Part shown: piece by piece, positions 17,468 to 25,778 of the stretch | Layout: every line of letters begins with the position of its first letter | Position numbering within the stretch: the first letter of the stretch is position 1 | Source of the DNA: Cyanobacteria bacterium CYA | Lineage (GTDB): Bacteria > Planctomycetota > Phycisphaerae > Phycisphaerales > UBA1924 | Direction of reading: 5' to 3' | NCBI GenBank assembly: GCA_008363215.1 | Contig: RHKP01000007.1 | Location: 49,713-113,712, forward strand | DNA: 64,000 bases | Notes under the pieces: model-generated | The model's input: the letters and a program-made list of their open reading frames with translations, nothing else | Told to the model about the DNA's origin: nothing | Databases searched by the model: none | Translations under genes and position numbers: made by a program

Positions 17468-18556
17468 TCAGGCGCCCTCGGCCCGGCCGATCGATACCGC
17501 GATCAGAGGTGCGCCAAACTCCCCCGGACCGGCGCGCGGCGGCCTTCGGAGCCACGAACCGCCCAACTCCGGCGGGGTCCGCAGCACAAGCCATGCGAAC
17601 AGCGCAACGGTGCTCAGCCCACGACACACCCACAGCGACCAATCCGGCAGATACAACGCCAGATCGACCAGCACCGTCCCGCTGCCGCCCAGCCCCAGCA
17701 AAGCAGGCAGTTTGTACCAGTAGTACACGGACACCGCGCCGGCCGCAAAGCATCGACCCAGCCAGCCCTGTGCCGATGAGGGCAGTGCCTTGCGCAACGC
17801 CACAAAGAAGATCAGTGACACCAACATGGCGCCCAGCGGCCAGGCGTAGGCGTTGAACCATCGCTCGGCCACCGGCATGTCGGCCGTCGGCTTGACCTGA
17901 TACCAGCCCCACACAAAGCCGACGAAACCGCCCGCCATCAGGATGCCCGCCGCACGCTCCAGACCAGTGCCTCTGGCGTGCAGCGGACTCATCGAAGGCG
18001 TGGAATCAGGACAAGGTTCCACACACGCGATACACGTGGCGCAATGCGCGTTGCTCAGAGTCATCGCGGGACGTTGCCCATACAGACGCTCGACCGGATG
18101 CACCGGGCACAACCCCGAGCACCATCCGCTCTTGCCGGCGAACAACGCGCCCATCGCCAGCGCGATCAGCCCGACAGCGATCAGCGTCAGGCCCGATATC
18201 CATCCGGCGTCATCGAGCCCCACATGGCGTGCCGGCACCAGCACCAGCAGCAGAAGCACGGAGCCTCCGGCCAGGGCGGCGCGCGTGGACGATGACGCCC
18301 GGAACTTCCCCCCGCGCCGAAGGTGCCGCGGGAACTGAGAAACCGTCCCCAGGGGACAGATGTTGCGCCACAGGCCCGGGCAGACTGCCAACAGTGCGGG
18401 CGCGGCCGGGATCAGGACATCCCAAAGCAGTATCAATCCCACCTTGGGCAACACGAACAACAGCACGACGATACTGATCCCCACGGCGACCAGCACGGCC
18501 TGCACGAGTCGCCAAATCCACAAGCCGGACGTCTGGGAACGGGGTTGCTTGAACAA
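17468..18556 (-). CDS. Polytopic membrane iron-sulfur protein (NapH/NosR-like)
   Basis: The 362-residue protein has about eight hydrophobic segments and three Cys clusters: CPGLWRNICPLG near residue 60, WCSGLCPVHPVERLYG near 145, and CATCIACVEPCPD near 170. The last resembles a 4Fe-4S ferredoxin cluster, and CxxxCP repeats are typical of NapH/NosR-type quinol-linked electron carriers. The start is TTG, supported by GAGAGGAG 8 nt upstream. It ends about 100 nt before prfB. Its partner is unknown; a functionally similar gene with TPR repeats occurs at 44850. It probably moves electrons between quinols and an exported acceptor. Confidence 0.75.
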   Translation of the reverse strand: MFKQPRSQTSGLWIWRLVQAVLVAVGISIVVLLFVLPKVGLILLWDVLIPAAPALLAVCPGLWRNICPLGTVSQFPRHLRRGGKFRASSSTRAALAGGSVLLLLVLVPARHVGLDDAGWISGLTLIAVGLIALAMGALFAGKSGWCSGLCPVHPVERLYGQRPAMTLSNAHCATCIACVEPCPDSTPSMSPLHARGTGLERAAGILMAGGFVGFVWGWYQVKPTADMPVAERWFNAYAWPLGAMLVSLIFFVALRKALPSSAQGWLGRCFAAGAVSVYYWYKLPALLGLGGSGTVLVDLALYLPDWSLWVCRGLSTVALFAWLVLRTPPELGGSWLRRPPRAGPGEFGAPLIAVSIGRAEGA

Positions 18557-18872
18557 CGCGACGACTCCTCTCTGGAATGCTCGAAGGGCAAGCCGGTGGA
18601 TTGCCCGGCCTTGAACGGCAAAGCCCGACGACCAACCCGTCTGACGGACTTGTATACCCGAATATTGCCTTTTGTGCCAGCCCGCCCGGGCGGAAATGCC
18701 CCCGCCGCACGATCCCGGCCAGTCGCAGCGCGGCGAGCAGTTCCGGTCGAGTCAGGTGGCCTCGCAACCGGACCCCGCGGGTCCGAGTTTGGCCGGGCCA
18801 ACCGCGCCACGCAAGGGCACCCGGTTTGGAAGGCGCGTGGGGCAGCGCGCCGATGCGGCCTGACGATTGCTC

Positions 18873-18900
18873 TTGACACGCAGCCGTCGGGCTGTACACT
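18873..18900 (+). promoter_or_regulatory. Promoter of the SAM-riboswitch operon
   Basis: TTGACA (18873-18878) and TACACT (18895-18900) are 16 bp apart, placing the transcription start just before the riboswitch. The leader to the first ATG is about 210 nt. The remaining 315 bases back to the divergent FeS protein gene show nothing else that I can support. Confidence 0.75.
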
Positions 18901-18908
18901 GTCCCCGA

Positions 18909-19014
18909 TTGCATCAAGAGTCCCGGGAAGCTTCTGATGGTCCCGGGCGGCAACCGAGCCGGCCAAGTCCGTGCCACGGTGCCGAAGCCAGCCCCGACGT
19001 GGGGAACGATGCGG
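18909..19014 (+). ncRNA. SAM riboswitch (SAM-I/S-box class)
   Basis: The leader contains the S-box core in the right order. P1 forms from GCATC (18911-18915) and GATGC (19008-19012), immediately followed on the 5' side by AAGAG. GGCAACC is at 18949-18955 and GGTGCC at 18978-18983, followed by GAAGCCAGC. P4 is CCCC (18992-18995) with GGGG (19001-19004) around a 5-nt loop. This RNA binds S-adenosylmethionine and normally shuts off methionine genes, and the genes downstream fit that role exactly. SAM-IV or the SAM-I/IV variant is a possible alternative class. Confidence 0.72.
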
Positions 19015-19096
19015 GCGGATTCCGCTTTGCGGGAGACCGTCAAAAAAGGCAGCCGAGTGCGCTGCAGTCCACGTCGCTCTGGGTGCTCTTGATGCT

Positions 19097-19110
19097 GTGA
19101 AGGAGTTCAC
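19097..19110 (+). promoter_or_regulatory. Ribosome site presented in a small hairpin loop
   Basis: GTGAA (19097-19101) and TTCAC (19106-19110) pair around GGAG, the Shine-Dalgarno core of the next gene. It could be the output element of the upstream SAM riboswitch; no clear T-tract terminator is seen. Confidence 0.5.
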
Positions 19111-19115
19111 GGCTC

Positions 19116-20366
19116 ATGACCACCACGTCTCCGTTCCACGCTGCGTTCCCAGTCGATTTTGACACGATTTGCACCGCAGCCGGGCGGACCGGCGGGGACG
19201 GTGATCCGCTGGTGCCGCCGCTGGTGCAGTCGACCACGTACTGTCGCGACGGCATTGCCAGCGCCGCGCCCCATGCCTATTCGCGCGTGTCCAACCCGAC
19301 GGTTGCCCAACTCGAGGCGACGCTGGGGACCATCGAAGCAGCCCCGCCCGCCATCGCATTCGGCACCGGTCTGGCGGCCGAGACGGCACTTTTCCTGGCG
19401 CTGCTCAAGCAGGGCGACCACATTGTCTGCGGACAGCACGTCTACGGCGGGACGTCGCGCCTGCTGCGCGAGTTGTTCGCCGATCTGGGGGTTGAGACGA
19501 CGTTCGTGAACAGCACGAAGGTTGCGGAAGTCGCAGCCGCGATTCGGAAGAACACCAGACTGGTGTTCGTCGAAACCCCGGCCAACCCGACGCTGGAGAT
19601 CACGGACATCGCGGCGATTGCGAAGGTCACGCACGCGGGCGGGGCGCTGCTGGCGGTCGATAACACGTTCCTGACCGGTGTGCTGCAACAGCCGCTCGCG
19701 CTGGGCGCCGACCTGTCGGTCTACTCGACGACCAAGTTCATCGAGGGACACTCGGTGGCGCTGGGCGGCGCGATCGTGACGCAGGATGCGAAGTTGGTCG
19801 AGCGGATCAAGTTCATCCGCAAGTGCACCGGCAACATTCAGGCGCCGTTCAACGCATGGCTGACGTTGCAGGGAATCCGCACGCTCCCTCTGCGATTGCG
19901 GCAGCAATCCGCAACGGCGGCGCAGGTGGCCGAGTTCCTGGCCGACCATCCGGCCGTGCAGCGGGCGTGTTATCCGACGCTGGGCGAGCCTCGGCAGCGG
20001 GCGCTGGCCGACAAGCAGCACCTCGGTGCGCACGGGCCGGTGGTGTCGTTTGAGATCGTCGGGGGCATCGAGGCGGCCAAAGTGTTCCTTTCGGCGCTGC
20101 GCTTGTGTCGATTGGTGGAGCACGTCGGGTCGGTGGAGACGCTGGTGACGCACTCGGCCAGCATGACGCACGCCGATGTGCCGGCAGAGGAGCGGCGCAA
20201 GGCAGGTGTGAACGACGGGCTGGTGCGCATCTCCGCGGGGCTTGAGTCGGCCGAGGCCATCATTGCCGACCTGCGCAGTGCGCTCGATGCGGCGCTGGAG
20301 TGTGCGGGCGCTGAAGCCGTGGCGGGGTCGCCCCGCGAGGAGGTGGCGCCATGCCTGGCCCGTTGA
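19116..20366 (+). CDS. Cys/Met-metabolism PLP enzyme (cystathionine gamma-synthase or O-acyl-homoserine sulfhydrylase type)
   Basis: The 416-residue protein belongs to the trans-sulfuration PLP family. It has YSRVSNPT near residue 55 (phosphate-binding Tyr and Arg), AFGTGLAAETALFLAL, VDNTFLTGVLQQPLALGAD and the cofactor Lys in YSTTKFIEGHS. It should place sulfur on an activated homoserine in methionine synthesis. The exact sulfur donor cannot be read from sequence. It is the first gene behind the SAM riboswitch and overlaps the aspartokinase-homoserine dehydrogenase gene by 16 nt. A homoserine acyltransferase is not in the window. Confidence 0.85.
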   Translation: MTTTSPFHAAFPVDFDTICTAAGRTGGDGDPLVPPLVQSTTYCRDGIASAAPHAYSRVSNPTVAQLEATLGTIEAAPPAIAFGTGLAAETALFLALLKQGDHIVCGQHVYGGTSRLLRELFADLGVETTFVNSTKVAEVAAAIRKNTRLVFVETPANPTLEITDIAAIAKVTHAGGALLAVDNTFLTGVLQQPLALGADLSVYSTTKFIEGHSVALGGAIVTQDAKLVERIKFIRKCTGNIQAPFNAWLTLQGIRTLPLRLRQQSATAAQVAEFLADHPAVQRACYPTLGEPRQRALADKQHLGAHGPVVSFEIVGGIEAAKVFLSALRLCRLVEHVGSVETLVTHSASMTHADVPAEERRKAGVNDGLVRISAGLESAEAIIADLRSALDAALECAGAEAVAGSPREEVAPCLAR

Positions 20367-22117
20367 TCGTCCTCAAGTTCGGCGGCTCGGTCCTGCTCGA
20401 CGAGCGCACGCTGCGTCTGGCAGTGCATGAGATCTACCGCTGGCGGCGCGGCGGGTGGCGCGTGGTCGCGGTGGTGTCGGCCTTCTACGGGCACACCGAC
20501 CAACTCATCGAGCGGGCGCGCTTCGCCAGCGACGGCGACCTGGCCCCTGAGCACGCCGTCGCGGCGCTGCTGGCCACGGGCGAATCGACCAGTGCGGCGC
20601 TGCTGGCGCTGCATCTGCGCCGGGCGGGCGTGCCGGGCGAGTTGTTCACGCCGTCGACGGCGGGGCTGCGGGCGAGCGGCGCGGCGCTGGACGCCGACCC
20701 GGTCGGTCTTGATGTCGCAGCCTTCGAGCGTGCACTCGATGAGCAGGGCGTGGTTGTGATGCCGGGCTTCATCGGGCTTGACGAGTGCGGGCGTGTCGTC
20801 ACGCTCGGGCGCGGCGGGTCAGACCTGACGGCCCTGCATGTGGCCCATGCGCTGGGCGGGCGATGCCGGCTCGTCAAGGACGTCGACGGGCTGTACGAGT
20901 CGGACCCTGCCAAGGCCGATCCGAAGACGGGCGAGCGCCCGCGGCGCTACCAGCGCATCAGTTTCGACGATGCTCTGCGCACCGACGGGTCAATCGTGCA
21001 GCACAAGGCGGTGCGCTATGCGCAGCAGCGCGGGCTGGATTTTGAGGTCGGGCGATACGCGGGCACGCGGCCGACACTGGTGAGCAAGGCGCCTTCGGTG
21101 CTTTCTCGACGCGATGATCGCCCGCGGCGTGTGCGGGTGGCGCTGCTCGGACTGGGCACGGTCGGGGCCGGTGTGTACGAACTGCTCAGCCAGTTGGAGC
21201 ACCGCGTCGAGATCGTGGGTGTATGCGTGCGAGCCGCCACGAAGGAGCGCGGACTGGTCATCCCCGCAGGCCTGCTGAGCGACGATCTCGACGCCGTCGC
21301 CTCGTGCGGGGCCGACATCGTGATCGAACTGATCGGCGGGCTGACTGACGCCGGGCGGGCGGTGGCCGGTGCGCTGCGAAGCGGGTCGCACGTGGTGACC
21401 GGAAACAAGGCGTTGCTGGCAGAGCGCGGTGGCGAACTGGAGGCGATCGCTGATGCGGGCGGGCTGGTAATCCGCGGGAGCGCGTCGGTGGGCGGCGCGA
21501 TGCCGATCATCGAGTGCGTGACGCGGGAAGGGGGGGCCCGGGTGGTGCACGTGCGCGGGGTGCTGAACGGCACGACGAACTTTGTGCTTGGGTGCGTTGC
21601 CGGCGGGCTGCCCTTCGATGAGGCGGTGCGGCAGGCCCAGCAGCGCGGCTACGCCGAAGCCGATCCGTCGCGCGACCTCTCCGGGCTTGACGCGGGCGAC
21701 AAGTTGCGCGTGCTGGCCCGCGTGTGCGCCGGGGTGGATCTTGCAGATGAAGATGTGGTGTGCGAGTCTCTGACTGACGGGATCAAGCGAGCAAGCCGGG
21801 AGGGGGGTGTGCCGCGGCATGTGGCGTCGCTGGACTTGCGTGATCTGTCGCAGGTGGCAGCACGCGTGCGAGTGGAGGCGGTCGGCGAGAATGATGCGCT
21901 GGCGAACGTGCCCGGTTCTTGGAACGCGGCCGAGGTCGTGTGGAGCGACGGGAGACGCCAGGTGCTACGCGGGCGGGGAGCCGGTCGCTGGCCGACGGCC
22001 GAAGCGGTGGTCGCTGACGTGCTCGATGTGATCCGTCACATCGAAACCGAGGCGCGTGAGGCTGACTCGGCCGAGTCGGAAGAAGCAGGCGTGCTGGCGG
22101 AGGTGGCGCGTGTCTGA
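20351..22117 (+). CDS. Fused aspartokinase-homoserine dehydrogenase lacking ACT domains
   Basis: The 588-residue fusion carries both enzymes of the aspartate pathway on either side of Asd. Residues 1-245 are an aspartokinase catalytic domain: VLKFGGSVL, TLGRGGSDLTALH and VKDVDGLYESDP. From about residue 255, VRVALLGLGTVGAGVYELL begins homoserine dehydrogenase, with NGTTNFVLGCV and ADPSRDLSGLDAGDKLRVLARV, which contains the catalytic Lys. The usual ACT regulatory modules after the kinase and at the C-terminus are missing: E. coli ThrA is about 820 residues. GGAGG lies 7 nt before the ATG. Loss of allostery would leave the SAM riboswitch as the main control, which is an inference. Confidence 0.88.
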   Translation: MPGPLIVLKFGGSVLLDERTLRLAVHEIYRWRRGGWRVVAVVSAFYGHTDQLIERARFASDGDLAPEHAVAALLATGESTSAALLALHLRRAGVPGELFTPSTAGLRASGAALDADPVGLDVAAFERALDEQGVVVMPGFIGLDECGRVVTLGRGGSDLTALHVAHALGGRCRLVKDVDGLYESDPAKADPKTGERPRRYQRISFDDALRTDGSIVQHKAVRYAQQRGLDFEVGRYAGTRPTLVSKAPSVLSRRDDRPRRVRVALLGLGTVGAGVYELLSQLEHRVEIVGVCVRAATKERGLVIPAGLLSDDLDAVASCGADIVIELIGGLTDAGRAVAGALRSGSHVVTGNKALLAERGGELEAIADAGGLVIRGSASVGGAMPIIECVTREGGARVVHVRGVLNGTTNFVLGCVAGGLPFDEAVRQAQQRGYAEADPSRDLSGLDAGDKLRVLARVCAGVDLADEDVVCESLTDGIKRASREGGVPRHVASLDLRDLSQVAARVRVEAVGENDALANVPGSWNAAEVVWSDGRRQVLRGRGAGRWPTAEAVVADVLDVIRHIETEAREADSAESEEAGVLAEVARV

Positions 22118-23192
22118 GTCGCGCCTGGCGATCGTGGGTGCGACGGGTGCCGTCGGGCGGGAGGCGCTGGCGATTCTGGCTCAGCGCGGCTTTGCGGCCC
22201 AGCGCGTGCTGGCGCTGGCGTCGCCAAACTCCGACGGCGCAGTGCTCGCGTATGGCAGCGGGCACGTGACGGTGCGCACATTCGACGCCGAGTCGCTGGG
22301 CCGCTGCGAGGCCGCCGTGTTCTGTGCCGACGCGGCGGTCGCTCGTGAGCACGCACCCCCCGCGGCCGAAGCGGGCGTGTTCGTGATCGACAACTCGTCC
22401 GCTTTTCGCATGGCGCCGGGCATCCCGCTGGTGGTTCCGGAGATCAACGGCCGCGTGCTGGAGGGTGATCCGCCGCCGCGGCTGATTGCCAATCCCAACT
22501 GTTCGACCATCATCATGCTGCTGGGCCTCGAACCGCTGCGCCGGCGCTTCGGCGTGCGCGAGGTCGTGGTGTCGACCTATCAGGCGGTGTCGGGCGCGGG
22601 GCTGGCGGGGATGCGCGAGTTGGACGAACAGGTGTCGGCGTTTGCGGGCGGCGAACCGATCCGCCCGCGCGTGTTTCCCCAGCAGTGCGCCTTCAACGTG
22701 TTCACGCACGAGTCGCCGATGGAGACCGCGACAGGACTCAACGGCGAAGAAACCAAGATGATCGCCGAAACGCGGAAGATATGGGGTGATCCGCAGGTCG
22801 ACGTCCTGCCGACCTGCGTGCGCGTGCCGGTGCGCCGGGCCCACAGCCAGTCGATCCTGGTGCGGTTGGGCCGGCCTGTCAGCGAAGCGCAGGTGCGCGA
22901 CTCACTGGTATCCGCAGCGGGTGTACGGGTTGTAGACGATCGCCGGGGCGGGCGCTTCCCGACGCCGCTCGATGCCTCCGGCATCGACGACGTGCTCGTC
23001 GGCCGCGTGCGCCTGGCGACAGCCGGGCCCGACGGACGCAGCGATCGGGTGATGCTCTGGGTGTGCGGCGACCAGTTGCGCAAGGGCGCCGCGCTCAACG
23101 CGCTGCAGATCGCCGATCGAGTCGCGCCCGCCCTCGGGCTGGGCTTGGCCGACGTCCGATCTCCGGGCTCCGGCGTGTCGTTCAGTTTCTGA
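22110..23192 (+). CDS. asd: Aspartate-semialdehyde dehydrogenase
   Basis: Asd reduces aspartyl phosphate to aspartate semialdehyde, the step between the two activities of the preceding fusion protein. The 360-residue protein opens with LAIVGATGAVGREALAIL (NADP binding), has the catalytic Cys in NPNCSTIIMLLGL near residue 130 and GAGLAGMRELDEQ. I start it at GTG 22110 because GGAGG lies 6 nt upstream; this start overlaps the preceding stop by 8 nt, so it is translationally coupled. It completes the SAM-riboswitch operon of three genes. Confidence 0.93.
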   Translation: MSESRLAIVGATGAVGREALAILAQRGFAAQRVLALASPNSDGAVLAYGSGHVTVRTFDAESLGRCEAAVFCADAAVAREHAPPAAEAGVFVIDNSSAFRMAPGIPLVVPEINGRVLEGDPPPRLIANPNCSTIIMLLGLEPLRRRFGVREVVVSTYQAVSGAGLAGMRELDEQVSAFAGGEPIRPRVFPQQCAFNVFTHESPMETATGLNGEETKMIAETRKIWGDPQVDVLPTCVRVPVRRAHSQSILVRLGRPVSEAQVRDSLVSAAGVRVVDDRRGGRFPTPLDASGIDDVLVGRVRLATAGPDGRSDRVMLWVCGDQLRKGAALNALQIADRVAPALGLGLADVRSPGSGVSFSF

Positions 23193-23342
23193 TCGGTGCC
23201 GCCGGCGATCATGCGCCGCTGACTTGCAAAAAAAGGTCGGGCACAAGCCGCGTCCTTCCGATATGCTAATCCGTGCGCGGGGCGAAGTATGGGGATTGTA
23301 CGGAGGGAACCCCGCGAGAGAGTACTGAGAAGGGGAGTCAAC

Positions 23343-25610
23343 ATGCAGAGAAGTTTGTTTGGTTGTCTGGCTGTCATCGCCGGCACGTCGATCGCCTTGG
23401 GCGGACCGCAGATCAGTTCACCTCTGAGCGTGGACGCCGCAAAATCGAATGCGGTGATGACCGCGCTGACGCTCGATGAGGCAGGGTACCAGTTGCTGCG
23501 TCGGGCCGGTTCGGTCACGCTGACCGACTTCGTGCTGGCCCCGGGCGCAACGGTCGCTCTGGAACTGACGCGGCGCGAGGTCTTCTCGGCCGATGCGCGG
23601 CTGGTGAGCGTGACCGACCAGGGCGAGGTCGAGATGCCCCGCCCCGACGTGACGCTCTTCGGCGGAAACGTGCTGGGCGAGGACGATTCGACGGTGTTCC
23701 TGGCCTTCTCGCCCTTCGGCGTCGAAGGCTTTATCGAGAGCATGGGGCAGACGTGGATTATCTCCTCGGGCCCGTTCGACCAGGATCTGCCCATCGGCAT
23801 CTACAACCTGACCACGCTGCCCGACGGCGTGATCAACTGGGCGCAGTGGGAATGCGCGGCCGGACAACTCGAACAGAACGCTCGCCCGATCGACCCGCAG
23901 GAACACGGCGCGGCGCGCGGGACCGACTGCTTCCACATCGAGTGGGCGGTGGAGACCGACCAGGAGTACCTCGGGCTGTTCGGAGGCAACCAGGCGGCCG
24001 CCAACACGTACATGGCCACGCTGTTCGGAGCGGTGGGCGAGATTTACATGCGTGACTTCAACGCGGAAGTCGAGGTGGTGTGGAGCCGTCTGTGGACGAC
24101 CATCGACCCCTGGGATCAGGGCGGTTCGAGCGACCAGTTGTACCAGTTCCAACAGTATTGGGAAGCCAACATGGAGGGCGTGGCACGCGACCTGACCCAC
24201 TTCCTCTCCGGGCGCGGGCTCGGGGGCGGCGTGGCGTGGCTTCCGGGTGTGTGTGATGACACGTACAACTACGGACTGAGCGGGAACCTCAACGGTTTCT
24301 TCCCCTATCCCATCCAAAACAACAACGCCCAGAACTGGGATCTGATGGTCGTCGCCCACGAGGGCGGACACAACGTCGGCGCCCCCCACACGCACGACCA
24401 CGGCGTGGACAACTGCGCCGGCGGGGACTGCTCGGTCACGCCGTTCGGCACCATCATGAGTTACTGCCACCTCTGCCCCGGCGGGCTGGCCAATGTCCTG
24501 ATGGAGTTCCATCCCGACAGCATCAACATCTACATCCTCCCGACCATGAACAGCGCCGACTGCGTCGCCGGCACGTGCGACGGACTTGACTTCACCTACC
24601 CCAACGGACTTCCCACGTTTGTGTCGCCCGACGGCACGACGATGATCGACGTGGTCGTGACCGGGGTCGGAGCCGTCACTCCCACCCCCGGCACCGGCAT
24701 GCTGCACTACCAGACCAGCAACGGGGCCGGCAGCGCGGCGATGAATCAGACTTCGCCCAACGTGTATGAGGCCACCATCCCCGCGTCAGACTGCGGCAGC
24801 ATCGTCAGTTACTCCTTCAGCGCGCAGGGCAGCGACGCGCAGACCTACTCCGATCCGAACAACGGCGACTATGAAGCAACCGCCGCCGAGGGTGTCAGCA
24901 TCACCTTCGCCGACGACTGCGAGGTCGACCTCGGCTGGACGGTGTCGAGCAGCGCCACCGACGGACAGTGGAACCGCGGCGTGCCGGTCAACTGTGATCG
25001 CGGCGACCCCCCGGCCGACTATGACGGCTCGGGACAGGCCTATCTGACCGATAACAGTTCGGCCAACCAGTGCAACTCCGACGTGGACTCCGGCTCGACG
25101 ACGCTCACCAGCCCGACGCTGGACGCGAGCATGGCCGGAGCGCACATCGCGTACGCCCGGTGGTACTCGAACACGGCCGGCGCTGCCCCCAACGAGGACA
25201 TCTTCGTGGTCGAGGTCTCGAACGACAACGGCGCGAACTGGACGAACCTGGAGACGGTCGGGCCTACCGGCTCGGAGGCAAGCGGAGGGTGGTTCTACAA
25301 GACCTTCCGCATCGCCGACGTGTTCGCAACGCCGAGCAACCAGTTCCGAATCCGCTTCATTGCGTCTGACACCGGTTCAGGCTCCGTGGTTGAGGCCGGT
25401 GTGGATGCGATCCAGATCTTCGCGTACGACTGCGGCGCCGCGTGCGCGGCCGACCGTAACGGCGACGGCACGCTGGACTTCTTCGACGTGCAGGACTTCC
25501 TGAACGACTTTGCCGCGCAGGATGCGTCGGCCGACATCAACCTCGACGGACAGTGGAACTTCTTCGACGCGCAGGCTTACCTGGGCCTGTTCGCGGCCGG
25601 CTGCCCGTAA
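23343..25610 (+). CDS. Secreted metzincin-type zinc metalloprotease with GC-type dockerin
   Basis: The product has 755 residues from an ATG behind AAGGGGAG. A signal peptide (RSLFGCLAVIAGTSIALG) precedes an N-terminal region. The protease domain has the full metzincin site HEGGHNVGAPH near residue 340 and TIMSYCHL as the Met-turn, as in reprolysin-like (M12B) enzymes. A beta-rich module at about residues 535-700 (GWTVSSSATDGQWNRGVP onward) also occurs in the subtilase at 41469. The last 55 residues (25443-25607) are a dockerin-like pair of DxNxDxxxDFFD repeats ending AAGCP. It is probably secreted and anchored through that domain. Confidence 0.88.
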   Translation: MQRSLFGCLAVIAGTSIALGGPQISSPLSVDAAKSNAVMTALTLDEAGYQLLRRAGSVTLTDFVLAPGATVALELTRREVFSADARLVSVTDQGEVEMPRPDVTLFGGNVLGEDDSTVFLAFSPFGVEGFIESMGQTWIISSGPFDQDLPIGIYNLTTLPDGVINWAQWECAAGQLEQNARPIDPQEHGAARGTDCFHIEWAVETDQEYLGLFGGNQAAANTYMATLFGAVGEIYMRDFNAEVEVVWSRLWTTIDPWDQGGSSDQLYQFQQYWEANMEGVARDLTHFLSGRGLGGGVAWLPGVCDDTYNYGLSGNLNGFFPYPIQNNNAQNWDLMVVAHEGGHNVGAPHTHDHGVDNCAGGDCSVTPFGTIMSYCHLCPGGLANVLMEFHPDSINIYILPTMNSADCVAGTCDGLDFTYPNGLPTFVSPDGTTMIDVVVTGVGAVTPTPGTGMLHYQTSNGAGSAAMNQTSPNVYEATIPASDCGSIVSYSFSAQGSDAQTYSDPNNGDYEATAAEGVSITFADDCEVDLGWTVSSSATDGQWNRGVPVNCDRGDPPADYDGSGQAYLTDNSSANQCNSDVDSGSTTLTSPTLDASMAGAHIAYARWYSNTAGAAPNEDIFVVEVSNDNGANWTNLETVGPTGSEASGGWFYKTFRIADVFATPSNQFRIRFIASDTGSGSVVEAGVDAIQIFAYDCGAACAADRNGDGTLDFFDVQDFLNDFAAQDASADINLDGQWNFFDAQAYLGLFAAGCP

Positions 25611-25618
25611 TACCGACG

Positions 25619-25637
25619 GTCGGCTTCAAACGCCGAC
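25619..25637. other. Post-stop hairpin of the TCGGC-N7-GCCGA family
   Basis: GTCGGC and GCCGAC pair around a 7-nt loop 9 nt after the stop, directly before a terminator. Confidence 0.55.
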
Positions 25638-25662
25638 GAGTTTGACAGCAGGATCGAGAACG

Positions 25663-25698
25663 CGAGGGCGGCCTGACAACAGGTCGCCCTCGGCTTTT
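25663..25698 (+). terminator. Rho-independent terminator of the metalloprotease gene
   Basis: A 13-bp stem (25663-25675 with 25680-25692, one G-U pair) with a 4-nt loop is followed by GCTTTTC. Confidence 0.8.
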
Positions 25699-25778
25699 CT
25701 GGCAAAGCGGCGAAGTGCTGTTCCCTGGATCGACGGCTGGGCACGAAGCAAATCACCGTTCATCAGCCAAGACGATCT

